DNA of 64,000 bases, taken from the NCBI GenBank assembly GCA_946894095.1, contig OX335643.1:6993036-7057035 (forward strand), written 5' to 3'. A model generated the notes under the pieces. That model was given only the letters and a program-made list of their open reading frames with translations, searched no databases and was not told the DNA's origin. Made by a program: the position numbers and the translations under genes. Positions 21,291 through 31,940 of the stretch are shown in pieces. Each line of letters begins with the position of its first letter. The stretch's first letter is position 1. The stretch comes from Incurvaria masculella. Lineage: Eukaryota > Arthropoda > Insecta > Lepidoptera > Incurvariidae.

Positions 21291-22277
21291 TAAATAACGG
21301 CTAGACACTCACAGTTTTCCTGTGTTTTCTGTCCCACTGTGTACGAATATTTTTACTTTTGTGTCCTTATGTCTATGCACAGCATTTTTAAACATGAATT
21401 TGACTAATGTTGGATTTTGTGTGGATTTCTTTGCATGAGCTGCCTTTGATACGGGGGTTCCGGTTATGCTTCGTATACTGAGCCGGCGAGAGCGCACAGA
21501 GCGTTTTTGCCTCCTCGTTTCGTCGAAAACTCACCCTTAGCTTAGTTTTATGAGCGGGATGCGCGGTTTTATATCCCTATATAGCCTAGGTACAACTCTC
21601 TGGGTGCCTCTACCTCCTCATGTTTCGAATTTTTACCAGTGTTTCCCACTTGCGGTTTTATCTTTATATAAGAAAAACTACAGACCATTGGTTGAGAGGA
21701 GAGCTGAGTGGTTAGTTTCACCGGGCGAGTTTTGCTAGGTTAGCTTATTCCGTTAGGTAGATCCCTATAAAACACGAAGCTAAACCGACGAGGATCACAG
21801 AAGAATAAAAAAAAACATGACTAAAATTTCAACTTTCATTCAAATATTTAAGTTCTTTTCTTTGGGTAGACCCAATTTTAATTGTATAACGTGTCTCTAA
21901 TTAATGTTTGCATTGTTCCATTCAGATATTTATGTGCTGATTACGAACTTAAATTGTTAATACTAGGTATAAGTTTTAGCTAGGAGATTCACTTTGAATC
22001 TATGATCTAGGGCTTGTTGTGATTAATGACGCTCATTATCACTTGGTTCATTAGCTAGGGTAGACTCGCGGACTTTCGTTTTCCCGGGGTTTTCCCAAGT
22101 CCCGGGTATGAACACGCATGGTACGCCATAACTGTTCATAGCGAGTATTAAGTTCCCCGAAGTCTGAAAGTGGACTAATGGAGTTCTTTAAGCAAAATAC
22201 TTATAAGGACCACTGCTACATTCTTCTAAAAATTGTTGCCTAGCAACGATTGTTTTCAAAGAGAACGCGTTTTTGCA
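21291..22277. other. Spacer, possible LTR remnant, no gene
   Basis: 21440-21800 contains a TATA-like 'tatccctatatagcc' and GC-richer flanks after the decayed retroelement. 22080-22115 has 'cccggggttttcccaagtcc', imperfectly inverted. No coding region is supported. Confidence 0.35.
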
Positions 22278-22490
22278 TTAGCTACGCGACTCACCTTTTT
22301 TCCAATCTTCTAAGATATTTTTCATTATATTACTTTCATTATTAATAAAGTCCACTAGCAGAAGAGTTGTGGGTTTTCTTCCATACCACTCTTCACAGTA
22401 TGTTTTGATTTTTTTGTAAATGTCTGTATTTTTTAGTAAAAAAATTCGAAAATTACCGTAAAAAAAGAGAAGCTTTTTCCAATGTTTCAT
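22278..22490 (-). CDS. Unrecognised 70-aa open frame
   Basis: From the ATG at 22490 the frame reads MKHWKKLLFFYGNFRIFLL … KTYCEEWYGRKPTTLLLVDF … ILEDWKKGESRS. Composition and hydrophobic pattern look protein-like, and the C-terminal LLLVDFINNE reminds me weakly of the end of a PI-PLC-like fold, but this is not a firm assignment. It lies 35 bp from a large inverted repeat and may be a gene fragment carried with it. Confidence 0.25.
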   Translation of the reverse strand: MKHWKKLLFFYGNFRIFLLKNTDIYKKIKTYCEEWYGRKPTTLLLVDFINNESNIMKNILEDWKKGESRS

Positions 22491-22525
22491 AGTCAATATT
22501 GTCCAATCTAAAAGGTATATTTAAA

Positions 22526-23010
22526 AAATAATAGTTTAAAAAAACTAAAAAAACACGCTTTTATATCTACGGGAACTAAAAAATTGAAAATAATTTTTAA
22601 TTTTAAAGAGTTTATATTACAGTAGTAGAAGATCGAACAATCAATCAGAATTTATCAACTCAAAATAAAATTATAATAAAGTTTAAGTTATTAACAAAAT
22701 AATTCAATTCAGAGTAAAAAGCGTGGGGTGCATTTTACTACTTTTCATAACTCTCCTCTCATAGATAGTTGCCAGTAGAATGATTGTTACATTTACTTTA
22801 TCGAGCACCCCACGCTTTTTACTCTGAATTGAATTATTTTGTTAATAACTTAAACTTTATTATAATTTTATTTTGAGTTGATAAATTCTGATTGATTGTT
22901 CGATCTTCTACTACTGTAATATAAACTCTTTAAAATTAAAAATTATTTTCAATTTTTTAGTTCCCGTAGATATAAAAGCGTGTTTTTTTAGTTTTTTTAA
23001 ACTATTATTT
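22526..23010. repeat. Essentially perfect 206-bp inverted repeat with 73-bp loop
   Basis: Left arm 22526-22731 and right arm 22805-23010 are exact reverse complements wherever I compared them; the arms meet the spacer as GCGTGGGGTGC and GCACCCCACGC. Spacer 22732-22804 is unrelated. No ORF inside. A transcript would form one long hairpin. It is most likely a foldback (MITE-like) element. Confidence 0.93.
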
Positions 23011-23124
23011 ATTTTTCATTTTTTAGTTCGATTTATCAATTAGTTATTATTACTACAGAGGATCTATAAAATAATTTATTAATCCTGGCGGTCCTAATAA
23101 GGATAATGGGAAAATGTTATGAAA

Positions 23125-23693
23125 TTGGGACCCTTACTTTTTACGTTATACATAAACGATTTAGATAGTTTCATTAAAAAATTGTTTTTCTTTTGTACGT
23201 GACGACTGCAACCAGTTGCAACATGACCTCAAAAACCTACAATTGTTTTGCACTGACAACCAACTTTTTTTAAACACAGATAAATGCTATATCATAACAT
23301 ACTCCACAAAACGTAACCCAATACTATATGACTACAGACTAAACAACACAATTTTAACACGAGTTACGCAAATAAGAGATCTCGGTGTCATACTTGACAA
23401 TAAAATGCGGTTTCATCTACATGTTGATCACATGTTAAATAAGGCATATAAACAATAAGGTTTTATTTTAAGGGTAGGTAGGCATTTCACACACGCTTCA
23501 ACTTATAAGACACTTTATTATAGCTTTGTTAGGAACCAATTAGAGTTTGCAAGTACAGTATGGAACCCACAATACGATATCTACATTGATCGAATTGAAA
23601 AAATTCTGCACAAATTCCTCAAATCTCTCGACTATAGGACTGGACACGATTGTTTTTTAAATTACAATACCTCTGCATTACGTTACTCTATAC
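23125..23693 (+). pseudogene. Jockey-like LINE RT fragment, left part
   Basis: Encodes LGPLLFTLYINDLDSF (RT motif before the active site), then after a break LFCTDNQLFLNTDKCYI and IRDLGVILDNKMRFHLHVDHM, then FASTVWNPQYDIYIDRIEK in another frame. The catalytic YADD box is missing at about 23195-23210. The frame continues at 26350 across the hAT insertion. Confidence 0.85.
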
Positions 23694-26349
23694 CAGGGGT
23701 CGGCAAGTAGTTTTAACTAGGGTCCGGATATTGCTCGAAAATTTTTAAACGGTCCAGAAAAAAAAACAACTGATAATAATTAAGTACAGCTATTTATTAC
23801 CTAAAATTAGTGTGAAAAATTGCATCGGCGGTCTTGAGCCAGGTTTTTAAAGTTTGGTTCTCGTGAAGAACAGCTAATTCGAAGAGTGTCTTCTAAGTGA
23901 GCGTCTGTTAATCTGGAACGATATTTGTTTTTCAAAAAATTCATTTTTGAAAAAGATGCTTCGCATATGTATGTCGAGCCAAACATAGTGGCCAAATTGA
24001 TAGCAAGTTTTTTGCAATTTTGATATTTTTCTGGGACATGTTTGACCCAAAATTCTTCAGTTGACACCTTTTTATATATTTGCAAAGACACATCTTCTTG
24101 CAGATCGATTATTTCCATTTGAAGTGATGGCTTTGGCAGATTAAATAACTTGGCAGCCACATCTGTCCATTCGGCTGCTGCATCAACTTCAAAGGGTGAC
24201 TTAAGAAACAGAGATAGCTTGCCCATCTCTGCAAAGTCTTGGAATCTTGTGGCAAATTCGTTGCTAAGATCGGCCAAAAATTTTGTAAACACTGCAACGT
24301 CTTCTTCAGAGTTCTCCTTATTATATTCCAGAATTGTCGGAAAATGAACAAATTCTTGTCTTGCAATATCTTTTTCAAAGATATCCAGCTTACGACTAAA
24401 AGCAGACACGCTTTGTATCAGATCACATATTAATTTTCCATTTCCTTGTAACTCTGTGTTGAGCGCATTTAGATATTTCAAAATATCTTTTAGAAAAGCC
24501 ACAACCAACATATTGTGCTTATTTGTTACGAACTTAAGGTGCTTCTTAGCTGCCTGCGTATCTAAGTTTTGCAAGAAGGAGGTTACTTGTTCTTTTATTG
24601 ACAAAAAACGTTCAATAACTTGACCCTTACTTAGCCAACGAACATTGTTGTGTTGCAGTAAGTCAGAATACGCTGAATCACATTCAAAAAGAAACTCCTT
24701 GAAATGTCGGTGCTGAAGAGCGGAATGAGATCTTATAAAATTTATTAACTTCACCAAGCTGTCCATCACTTCTTTCAGTGTATCGCTAAGTTTTCCACAA
24801 AGGGCTGTCTGGTGGATTATGCACTGATATGATATTAGGCCTGAATTTTTATCCCTGATTCTCTTGACGACACCTTTTTCTTTGCCAATCATTGCTGGAG
24901 CCCCGTCAGTAGAAAGAGACACCATTTTGTCGTAACTGATGTTAGATTTAGTAATAAATTCATCAATTACCTTGAATAAATCTTCTCCTCGAGTGTTACC
25001 TTTTAACGGCAATATTGTTAGCAACTCTTCCCTAAAAGTTTTAGACTCAATGTCAAGAAATCTGACAAAAATTTACATTTGTTCATCATCAGTAATGTCA
25101 CACGACTCATCAAGTGCTATGGCGTAGCAAGGTGCCTTTTGCAGAAGTTTGATAAGAGTCATCTTAATATCAGCAGCTAAAATTTCAGTCCTTCGTGTAT
25201 TGCTTCTTGCTGATAATGGAATACTTTGAATTCCAGTGATAACATCTTTTTTTTCTTCAAAAAGTGTTGTGACTACTGCCAACATACATTCCTTCACTAT
25301 CTCCGAATCCGAAAATGGTTTTTGATGTTTATTAAGCGTCCAGCACACACGTAACGCTGCTTCTGTGGATTTTTCTTGGTCGCTCATGCAACGAACTAGT
25401 AATTTTGTGCTTTTATTGTAAGAACTGAGATGTGCCTGAAGTTTTTCTTTACGAGCCTCACTGCCAGGAGGGAAGTTTTTGTGGAATTGCTGATGTGTTG
25501 TTTCATAGTGTCGCTTCAAATTTCCACTTTTAACAATAGCAACAGTTTTATTGCATATAAGGCACACTGGAACTGCTTGAGGTCTATCAGGCAGCGTAAA
25601 ACAATATTGTTCAGTCCATTCTTCTAAAAACCTCCTGTTTTCACTGTCCACTTTTCGCTTTTTAGGATCCATATCACGCCTAGGTAAAAAAATATTTTTT
25701 ATTAAACGAACTAAAACGCAAGAAATCACAAAACAAATGAACTGTTGCTCCACGATTTGCGCTGCGACTGACCGAGCGAGACCGACTGGCAGTCTGCTTT
25801 CCCCCGCCCTCGCGCCCGGACCCCCGATTTCGATACTTGCTCGCGTTTGTTACAAAATACAAAGTCGCAAGCGCGCCACAGTTCGCTAAGTACGCGAAAT
25901 ATGAAATGCTTTCCCACATATTACCATAAAAATGATACGCTCAATCTGCTGATGTTTCGTAGCGAATGGCTAAATCACATTTACATACAATAACTAATTC
26001 GCGTACGCTGTTGCTAGTGCATGCCGTCTCGCTCTCGCTCGCGTGTTAACAAAACCAGCTCGCTAGGCCGCGCTCCGCTCACGCACAGTTACAAGTGGTC
26101 GTCGGAGCTATAAGTACGTATGAACAGAGCGCGCGCGGCGACTCGGCGGCGCGATGTTTTTGATCGATGTCGATATTGTAAAACAGATTAATTAGATTAG
26201 TTATGTACTCAGTTAGATTGGTTCAAAAATATTACGTATTTGTTTATACTTGACATACCTACAATACCTACATTACAATATTTGGCGGTCCGAGGTTCAA
26301 CCTTTCGCGGTCCGCAAACGGACCGCGGTCCGCCTGTTGCTGACCGTTG
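23694..26349 (-). mobile_element. hAT transposon inserted in a LINE
   Basis: 2,656 bp, from CAGGGGTCGGCAA at the left to TTGCTGACCGTTG at the right (imperfect terminal inverted repeats). It is flanked by the 8-bp duplication CTCTATAC at 23686-23693 and 26350-26357, as expected of the hAT superfamily. The flanking LINE coding frame resumes on the other side. The transposase gene is on the minus strand; 25673-26349 is its 5' region and is GC-rich. Confidence 0.93.
23807..25672 (-). pseudogene. hAT transposase (ZBED5/GTF2IRD2-like), one premature stop
   Basis: Frame of 621 codons from the ATG at 25672 (MDPKKRKV) to the stop at 23807, broken only by TAA at 25073-25075 (codon 200). N-terminal BED zinc finger: C37-x2-C40-x14-H55-x4-H60. 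Catalytic-type acidic residues: D188 in ALDESCD, D256 in LSTDGAPAM, E571 in CEASFSKMNF. The C-terminal dimerisation segment follows that last motif (LTDAHLEDTLR). One nonsense codon and otherwise intact frame imply recent inactivation, unless the stop is read through or is a sequence error. Confidence 0.9.
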
Positions 26350-26652
26350 CTCTATACCGTCTTTGCAAAGCCGACGCCATCTCAATGATGCAGCTTTTTT
26401 GTGGAAGATAATTAATTGCCACGTGGACTCTCCATCTTTATTAGAGAAAATTACTTTTAAAGTACCTCATCTTACTACACGCAATAAGGACCTGTTTTAT
26501 ATACCCTCATGCTACACAAATTATGCTCAAAACACTTTTGTTCGACGTAGTTTGAGCAACTATAACAAACATTTATTTGAAGTAGATTTATTTTGCAACT
26601 CATTATTACCATTTAGGAAGAAAACCATGAAAATTATATTATATACTTGTTG
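26350..26652 (+). pseudogene. Jockey-like LINE fragment, right part
   Basis: Resumes the LINE frame interrupted at 23693: SIPSLQSRRHLNDAAFLWK … VPHLTTRNKDLFYIPSC … NTFVRRSLSNYNKH, ending in TGA at about 26652. This is the usual C-terminal segment of such RT proteins. A 3' untranslated part follows to about 26770. Confidence 0.8.
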
Positions 26653-26775
26653 ATTTATGTTCTATCTTTAATATGTCTTTCTTTTATTTTCCTCACTTGT
26701 ATATTTACTATCTTATGTTATCACATCACAACTACATCAAAATATACTCTCAATAAGTAATTATACATGTAAAAA

Positions 26776-27350
26776 TAGGGAACTATAGGTCAGCCTCAGT
26801 GGCCCAGTGGCGCGACACTTCGGCGATCGCTCTCCGAAGTTAAGCAACGCTGGGTCCGGTCTGGTCTTGGATGGGTGACCATTCGACCGTTGAGAGAGGC
26901 TGGCCGTGGTTCGGATTCCACGTTAAGCTGTAGGTCCCCTTCCTTACTTACTAGGTGGTAGGGTTTATCCCGCCCGGGTTGGTACCATCGCATTGGATGA
27001 ACGATGGTCGAAGCGGCAATGAAAATTGTCCGTGTTTTCCATCCAGTTCAATGTAGCCGTGCCATATAAGGAAGGTCCTGGCATGGCATCTAGTTCCCAT
27101 GTGGTGTGTTGGGCTAATACCATGACAGAACTTGTGGTATTAGCCATCCATGTCCAGTCACATAAAAAAAAAAAGTGATATTCTTTACTTAAACTGTTAT
27201 GAAATTATTGCATTGTCATCGGTCCTTGATACGTATGCAAAGTTTCAAATTGATCAGACTTCTGGAAACTGGTGAAAATTAAGTTCAAAGATTCCGTTAC
27301 ATAGATACATACATAGATACAACCCAAGCTAATAAAAGCGTTTTAAAAAA
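26776..27350 (+). repeat. 5S-rRNA-derived SINE, first of a tandem pair
   Basis: Head 26788-26885 is 5S rRNA-like, with 'gaagttaagcaacg' (26836-26849, A-box region) and 'tcttggatgggtgacc' (26865-26880, C-box). The body from 'gtaggtccccttccttact' on is the SINE-A body. The 3' end has 'caaattgatcagacttctgg' and 'gttacatagatacatacata'. 5S-derived SINEs are known as class SINE3. Confidence 0.9.
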
Positions 27351-27925
27351 TAGGGAACTATAGGTCAGCCTCAGTGGTCCAGTGGCGCGACACTTCGGCG
27401 ATCGCTCTCCGAAGTTAAGCAACGCTGGGTCCGGTCTGGTCTTGGATGGGTGACCATTCGACCGTTGAGAGAGGCTGGCCGTGGTTCGGATTCCACGTTA
27501 AGCTGTAGGTCCCCTTCCTTACTTACTAGGTGGTAGGGTTTATCCCGCCCGGGTTGGTACCATCGCATTGGATGAACGATGGTCGAAGCGGCAATGAAAA
27601 TTGTCCGTGTTTTCCATCCAGTTCAATGTAGCCGTGCCATATAAGGAAGGTCCTGGCATGGCATCTAGTTCCCATGTGGTGTGTTGGGCTAATACCATGA
27701 CAGAACTTGTGGTATTAGCCATCCATGTCCAGTCACATAAAAAAAAAAAGTGATATTCTTTACTTAAACTGTTATGAAATTATTGCATTGTCATCGGTCC
27801 TTGATACGTATGCAAAGTTTCAAATTGATCAGACTTCTGGAAACTGGTGAAAATTAAGTTCAAAGATTCCGTTACATAGATACATACATAGATACAACCC
27901 AAGCTAATAAAAGCGTGTTAAAAAT
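27351..27925 (+). repeat. 5S-rRNA-derived SINE, second of a tandem pair
   Basis: Repeats 26776-27350 with a period of exactly 575 bp and almost no differences (for example 'gtggcccag' against 'gtggtccag'). The duplication includes flanking sequence and the 3' tail. Confidence 0.92.
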
Positions 27926-29097
27926 TAAAACATCCACACATAGATTTCTACAATATATTTTATAATAAAACCTAATAAAACATTAAGATCATGGAAAAGG
28001 TTATCGCCGGTAGTGTGGGGAATTGATAGGCTAACGACTCTCTTAAAGTCCGTAGCTTCACGCCGACGCCGCGCCGCCCACTGATAAAAGGTGTGGCCAG
28101 TCAGCGTTTATCTTGGTCTGATCGCCGGCTACCCTTGGCGAAGAATATGCCCTTGGATAGAGCACGTGATAGCTAAACAGCGTGCACTTACTGGAATTAC
28201 TTGACGGAGCGAAGCGAGTACCCGAGTTTGGTGTGGTCCCACTGCATTTCTTAACTTTTCGCAAGAGGCACCTAAGAGATTTGTCGTTCTTGGCTCAGAT
28301 TCCACGTAAACGTAACCTAAAACCTGGGAGTCTCCAAAGGTAATTTGAAGACCTCGTGAAACCACGTTCAGCGAGGCACCATTCCAGCGGGTTTGCAGAC
28401 TATCGCTGAGCTATCGAGCTTGTTCAAATTACACTTGAATATTTCCAGGTTATAGGTATGAGGAAAGGCCTCCGGCAAACAGTTCTATATCCTGGTAGTG
28501 CGGCAGAGAAATTAGTTTGAGAAACGATTCATTCAGACGATCCTAATACCGACCACAAGGGGGTGCTCTGATTATCTGCGGCAGGTGCTGGCAGTAATAA
28601 GGGATGCATTCTACAGAGCAACGTCCATGTAGCAACGTTACCTGTAGAACAGACTGAGCGACCCCACAAATCGTCTGTGGCTCAGGGCCATATTCGTCGC
28701 AATGAATCTCTTGGCTCGGAACCCACGTAAACCGTGCCTTTTGTTTTTGGTGCATACTCCATGCCCGACGACGGCCGTGGGCTTTAGAACTTACGAAAAC
28801 CATGCCGGCCGGTCAAGTGCTTCTTCAAACCATATTTGAAGGATTCCTTTTACTTTGGGGCAAATACCTCGACGGGAAGTGCATTCCATAATTTACCGAC
28901 CCTACGGATCAAGGATCTTGGGGTCGGTTGGTTATTATTTTTTGAGAGTCGACAGTGAATGCGTGCATTCCCTGTCTGCTCCGCGTTGAGAGGTTGTTGT
29001 GGATTGCCTACTTCCTAGGTATTGGAATGAAGATGGCTCGAAGCGTCAATGCATATCTTTCGTTTTCTGTTCGCCGAATAGTTCTGCTAACATTGAT
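27926..29097 (-). repeat. Degenerate repeat, possibly LINE-derived
   Basis: Minus-strand reading gives scraps such as RRFVGSLSLFYR (28645-28685) and a distant LWN-like 'taaattatggaatgcact' (28885) that resemble the C-terminus of RT-encoding LINEs, but in the wrong order and with many stops. Two related subunits occur ('tggctcagattccacgtaaa' near 28292 and 'tggctcggaacccacgtaaa' near 28711). No intact gene. Confidence 0.35.
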
Positions 29098-29245
29098 CAG
29101 GTAGGAATGTGATATGTATGTATCTATAATCGACCGTGAAACAAGGACACATTAATTAGAGAAACAGCCTTGTAAAAATAACGACTTTATGAATATACTG
29201 CAAGGCTGGACCCGAGCTAGCAAAACATACCATTCGCGGGTATTG
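29098..29245 (+). repeat. Copy of the 'caaggacacatta' foldback family
   Basis: Contains 'cgaccgtgaaacaaggacac' and 'atactgcaaggctggaccc'. The same phrases occur at 51203-51330 and 51533-51665 and, in reverse, at 46905-47020 and 51670-51762. Confidence 0.75.
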
Positions 29246-29278
29246 CGTCTACCAATTTCGCCACTTGCTTTATACCTT

Positions 29279-29545
29279 GAGCGGCTCGTAGCCTAGTGGC
29301 GCGAGGACTTGCCTAGCATACTAGAGGTCTGGGTTTAAATCCTCCCCCCGTTCATGAACCACTTTCTTTCTCTTTCTAAATTGGATATGTGAATTTCGTC
29401 GCATATGTGGAACTCTATGCGGATCACTAAAAGTGACGTGTTTGAACATTGATTAACTCGGCCGTCTCTTCGTGCAACCGGGGCTTAATCTATGATTAAA
29501 GTTAGTCCGCCCACTCTGAATACGGCTGACAGTGTTTAAGATTAT
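29279..29545 (+). repeat. SINE-A head plus fragment of the 1085 repeat
   Basis: 29279-29400 starts 'agcggctcgtagcctagtgg' (A-box) and has a good B-box-like 'ggtctgggtttaaatcc'. It stops abruptly and continues with 'cggatcactaaaagtgacg' and 'ttaactcggccgtctc', the sequence seen at 1185-1250, then 'ccgcccactctgaatacg'. Confidence 0.7.
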
Positions 29546-30490
29546 ACCTTAATACATTGTATATTATAAACAGACAGAATTGATTACGTTTTTATGATAT
29601 AACATCAGTCCACGGAATATTGAGTATCAGTCTATCACACAGTCTTGTCAGTGTGTGGCTTATTGGTAAAGGCGAAAGTGAACATATTAATTTCTCCCGG
29701 ACAGACGCGACAGACGTTTCGGCTGTAGTGCTAGACTGTCATCGGTTATGCTAATCGTTTCTGTTCTCAAATGTTTGATATCATTTTATTGAGTGAAATG
29801 CTAATAAAGCGGAGAGGTTTTTGATATTTTGAATTCTATGGTATTTTGTCAAGGCCTACATCTGCATGTTTTCAATATGCCCATTAGATTTCTACTGCTA
29901 TTTTAGATATCGTTTTACAAGAAAATAGAGATAGTACAATCAAGCTTTCTGAAGTGATTTAATTTTTTTTAATAAAATCTGACAAGTTAGGGGCAGGGAA
30001 TCGTTAGGGCAGTTGTCGTGCAAAATTGTGCCTTGGCCAACGGACGAAGACATCATTTCTTCAAATTATAACTCTGAGAACCCCGCCAAGTGCGAGTCGG
30101 ACTCGCGCGGCCAAATAAATACACACTTTGCAAAAATACGGTTCGTGAGAAACAGCCCTGTGACAGACGGACGGACGTTGTTTTTGTTGAACTGAAATAG
30201 TTTTTGTTAATTGCAAAATAACATAGGTAATTCCGAAAATAAACTCACTAGTGTAGTAAAATACGAATAGAAATCGATTTCGCTGACATGTCGAACGCGG
30301 GGAAAAATGCGATGTTGCCACGTGAGAAAAAAATGCGCGCGTTAGTGGAAGTTCATTGCCACCGCTTCCGCCTGTCAATTACGGACATGGTGAGACGACT
30401 CGCTGCCGCCACGCCGCCAAAGTAGGCAGTTATGAGCAGTAGGGAAACGAAGACAATTTCCCATTTATTTTACTTTTGAATGTTTATCTT
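29546..30490. other. Spacer with a partial SINE-B, no gene
   Basis: 30083-30180 has 'gccaagtgcgagtcggact' and 'cgtgagaaacagccctgtg' with gacagacggacgg; the middle of SINE-B is deleted. The rest is low-copy AT-rich sequence. Confidence 0.5.
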
Positions 30491-30814
30491 TTTTAAGGGT
30501 TCCGTACTCAAACGGTGCCAAGGGAACCCTATTACTAAGCCTCAGCTGTGCGATTATCCGTCTGTCCGTTCGTCCGTCCGTCTGACTGTCCATCTGTCCG
30601 TCCGTCTGCCAGCGGGCTGTATCTCATGAACCACAATAGATAGACAGCTGAAAATGTTAAATAGTGTGTATTTATATTGCCGCTAAAACAACAAATAGTA
30701 CATAAACATTTAACAACAATTAAATTACAGGCAAGAAACGTGATTTGGTTGTGGTCAATCTTGTACGAAGGTACGGAACCCTTGCCAGTGACTTGCACTT
30801 GGCCAGTTTTTTTA
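30491..30814 (-). repeat. SINE-B copy, minus strand
   Basis: Reads 'gggttccgtactcaaacgg', a gtccgtccgtc microsatellite (30560-30605), 'ggctgtatctcatgaacca', 'gtgtgtatttatattgccgc' and 'ggtacggaaccc', ending 'acttgcacttggccag'. Diverged. Confidence 0.82.
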
Positions 30815-31249
30815 TTAATCACCTGAATTGTCGAGGAGCGTAACACACCTGTACTTAGGTACTTCCATTATAATTTTCAACGGGAGCAAAATAATAAAAT
30901 TAAAATACTAACAAACAAAATAAAACATGACGTTCAGCAGTTTACTGCATTTCCGACCTACTGTTCGCTGCTCTACGTCGCCATGAATAGGATGCCTATA
31001 ATTGTCGATTCCACACGTCAAAGTTGCGTGTGCTTTGTGTCGGGGGTGTCGGGGATTGTAAAGACCTCAAAATTGACTGATCGTCTTTGCTTCAATGCTG
31101 GAGTAACGGTCGTAGACTGGGATGAATTGGATTAGCAGTAAGAATGCAGTTGTTTTGTATTAATATCATCTGTAATTTAGTAGATACCGACTCATACAAT
31201 CGTAATCTCAGTAAACTTCAGGTAAATCCTTTGGGAAATAAATAAAAAT
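30815..31249. other. Spacer, no gene seen
   Basis: Low-copy sequence without recognised signals. Confidence 0.4.
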
Positions 31250-31940
31250 GGCAATTAGTTAACCTCACCTATGCCAATCTTAACTAACCTAAGCTATCCT
31301 AACCGAACCTAATCTCCAAAATTTATATGGTTATTTTTCTAGCGTATTCCTTAAGATTACTAGTTTCCTTAAGATAATTGTAAGGATGTTATGTTTGCCT
31401 CATGCAACATAAACATACGGAATAAAAAATTGTCAATTATAATTAATAAGGAAATATTTATTATTTTAGCCTTATCTATCCCTAGCCAGCCTAAGAAATC
31501 CTAACCGAGCCTAATCTATAAATAGGATTGTTCTTTTTGTATCATGTTCCTCACGATTACTAGTTCCCTAGGATAATTATAAGGATAATGTATTTATGTT
31601 TTCTGCCATATAGCTACACGGAATGAAAAGTTAACCTTACCTATTCCTGCCCAGCTTAATCCAATCTAAACTTACCTAAGTAACAATACAAATAGTATTG
31701 TTCGTTTTCTAGCATGTCCCTCACGATTACTAGTTCCCTAAGATAATTTTAAGGATATTATTTATATGATTCCTGCAATATAAACATACTGAATTAATGG
31801 TTACTGATGTCTACTCAGCCTCAGGCGATCTGAATTAACATAACATAAGTTTGTTATCTTTTCATAGCGTATTCCTCACGATTACTTACTCCCAATATTA
31901 TCCCCGGATATTATTTATATGTTTATTGCAACATTTACGC
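31250..31940. repeat. Four-unit degenerate tandem repeat, about 170-190 bp per unit
   Basis: Each unit holds an 'aacct-aacc' rich part, then 'tagcgtattcctcacgatta', 'actagttccctaagataat', 'aaggatattat' and 'gcaatataaacata'. Units begin near 31255, 31460, 31630 and 31800. Divergence between units shows that the array is old. Confidence 0.75.

Noticed and set aside
26821..26885. Possible 5S rRNA genes
   Set aside because: Only the internal promoter half of 5S rRNA is present and it is fused to a SINE body, so these are SINE heads and not functional 5S genes.
26796..27147. Pairs of identical frames at 26796-27147 and 27371-27722 that could look like a duplicated gene
   Set aside because: They are translations of the duplicated 5S-derived SINE.
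31250..31940. CRISPR-like array
   Set aside because: Units are long, diverged and without unique spacers of constant length; the genome is eukaryotic.
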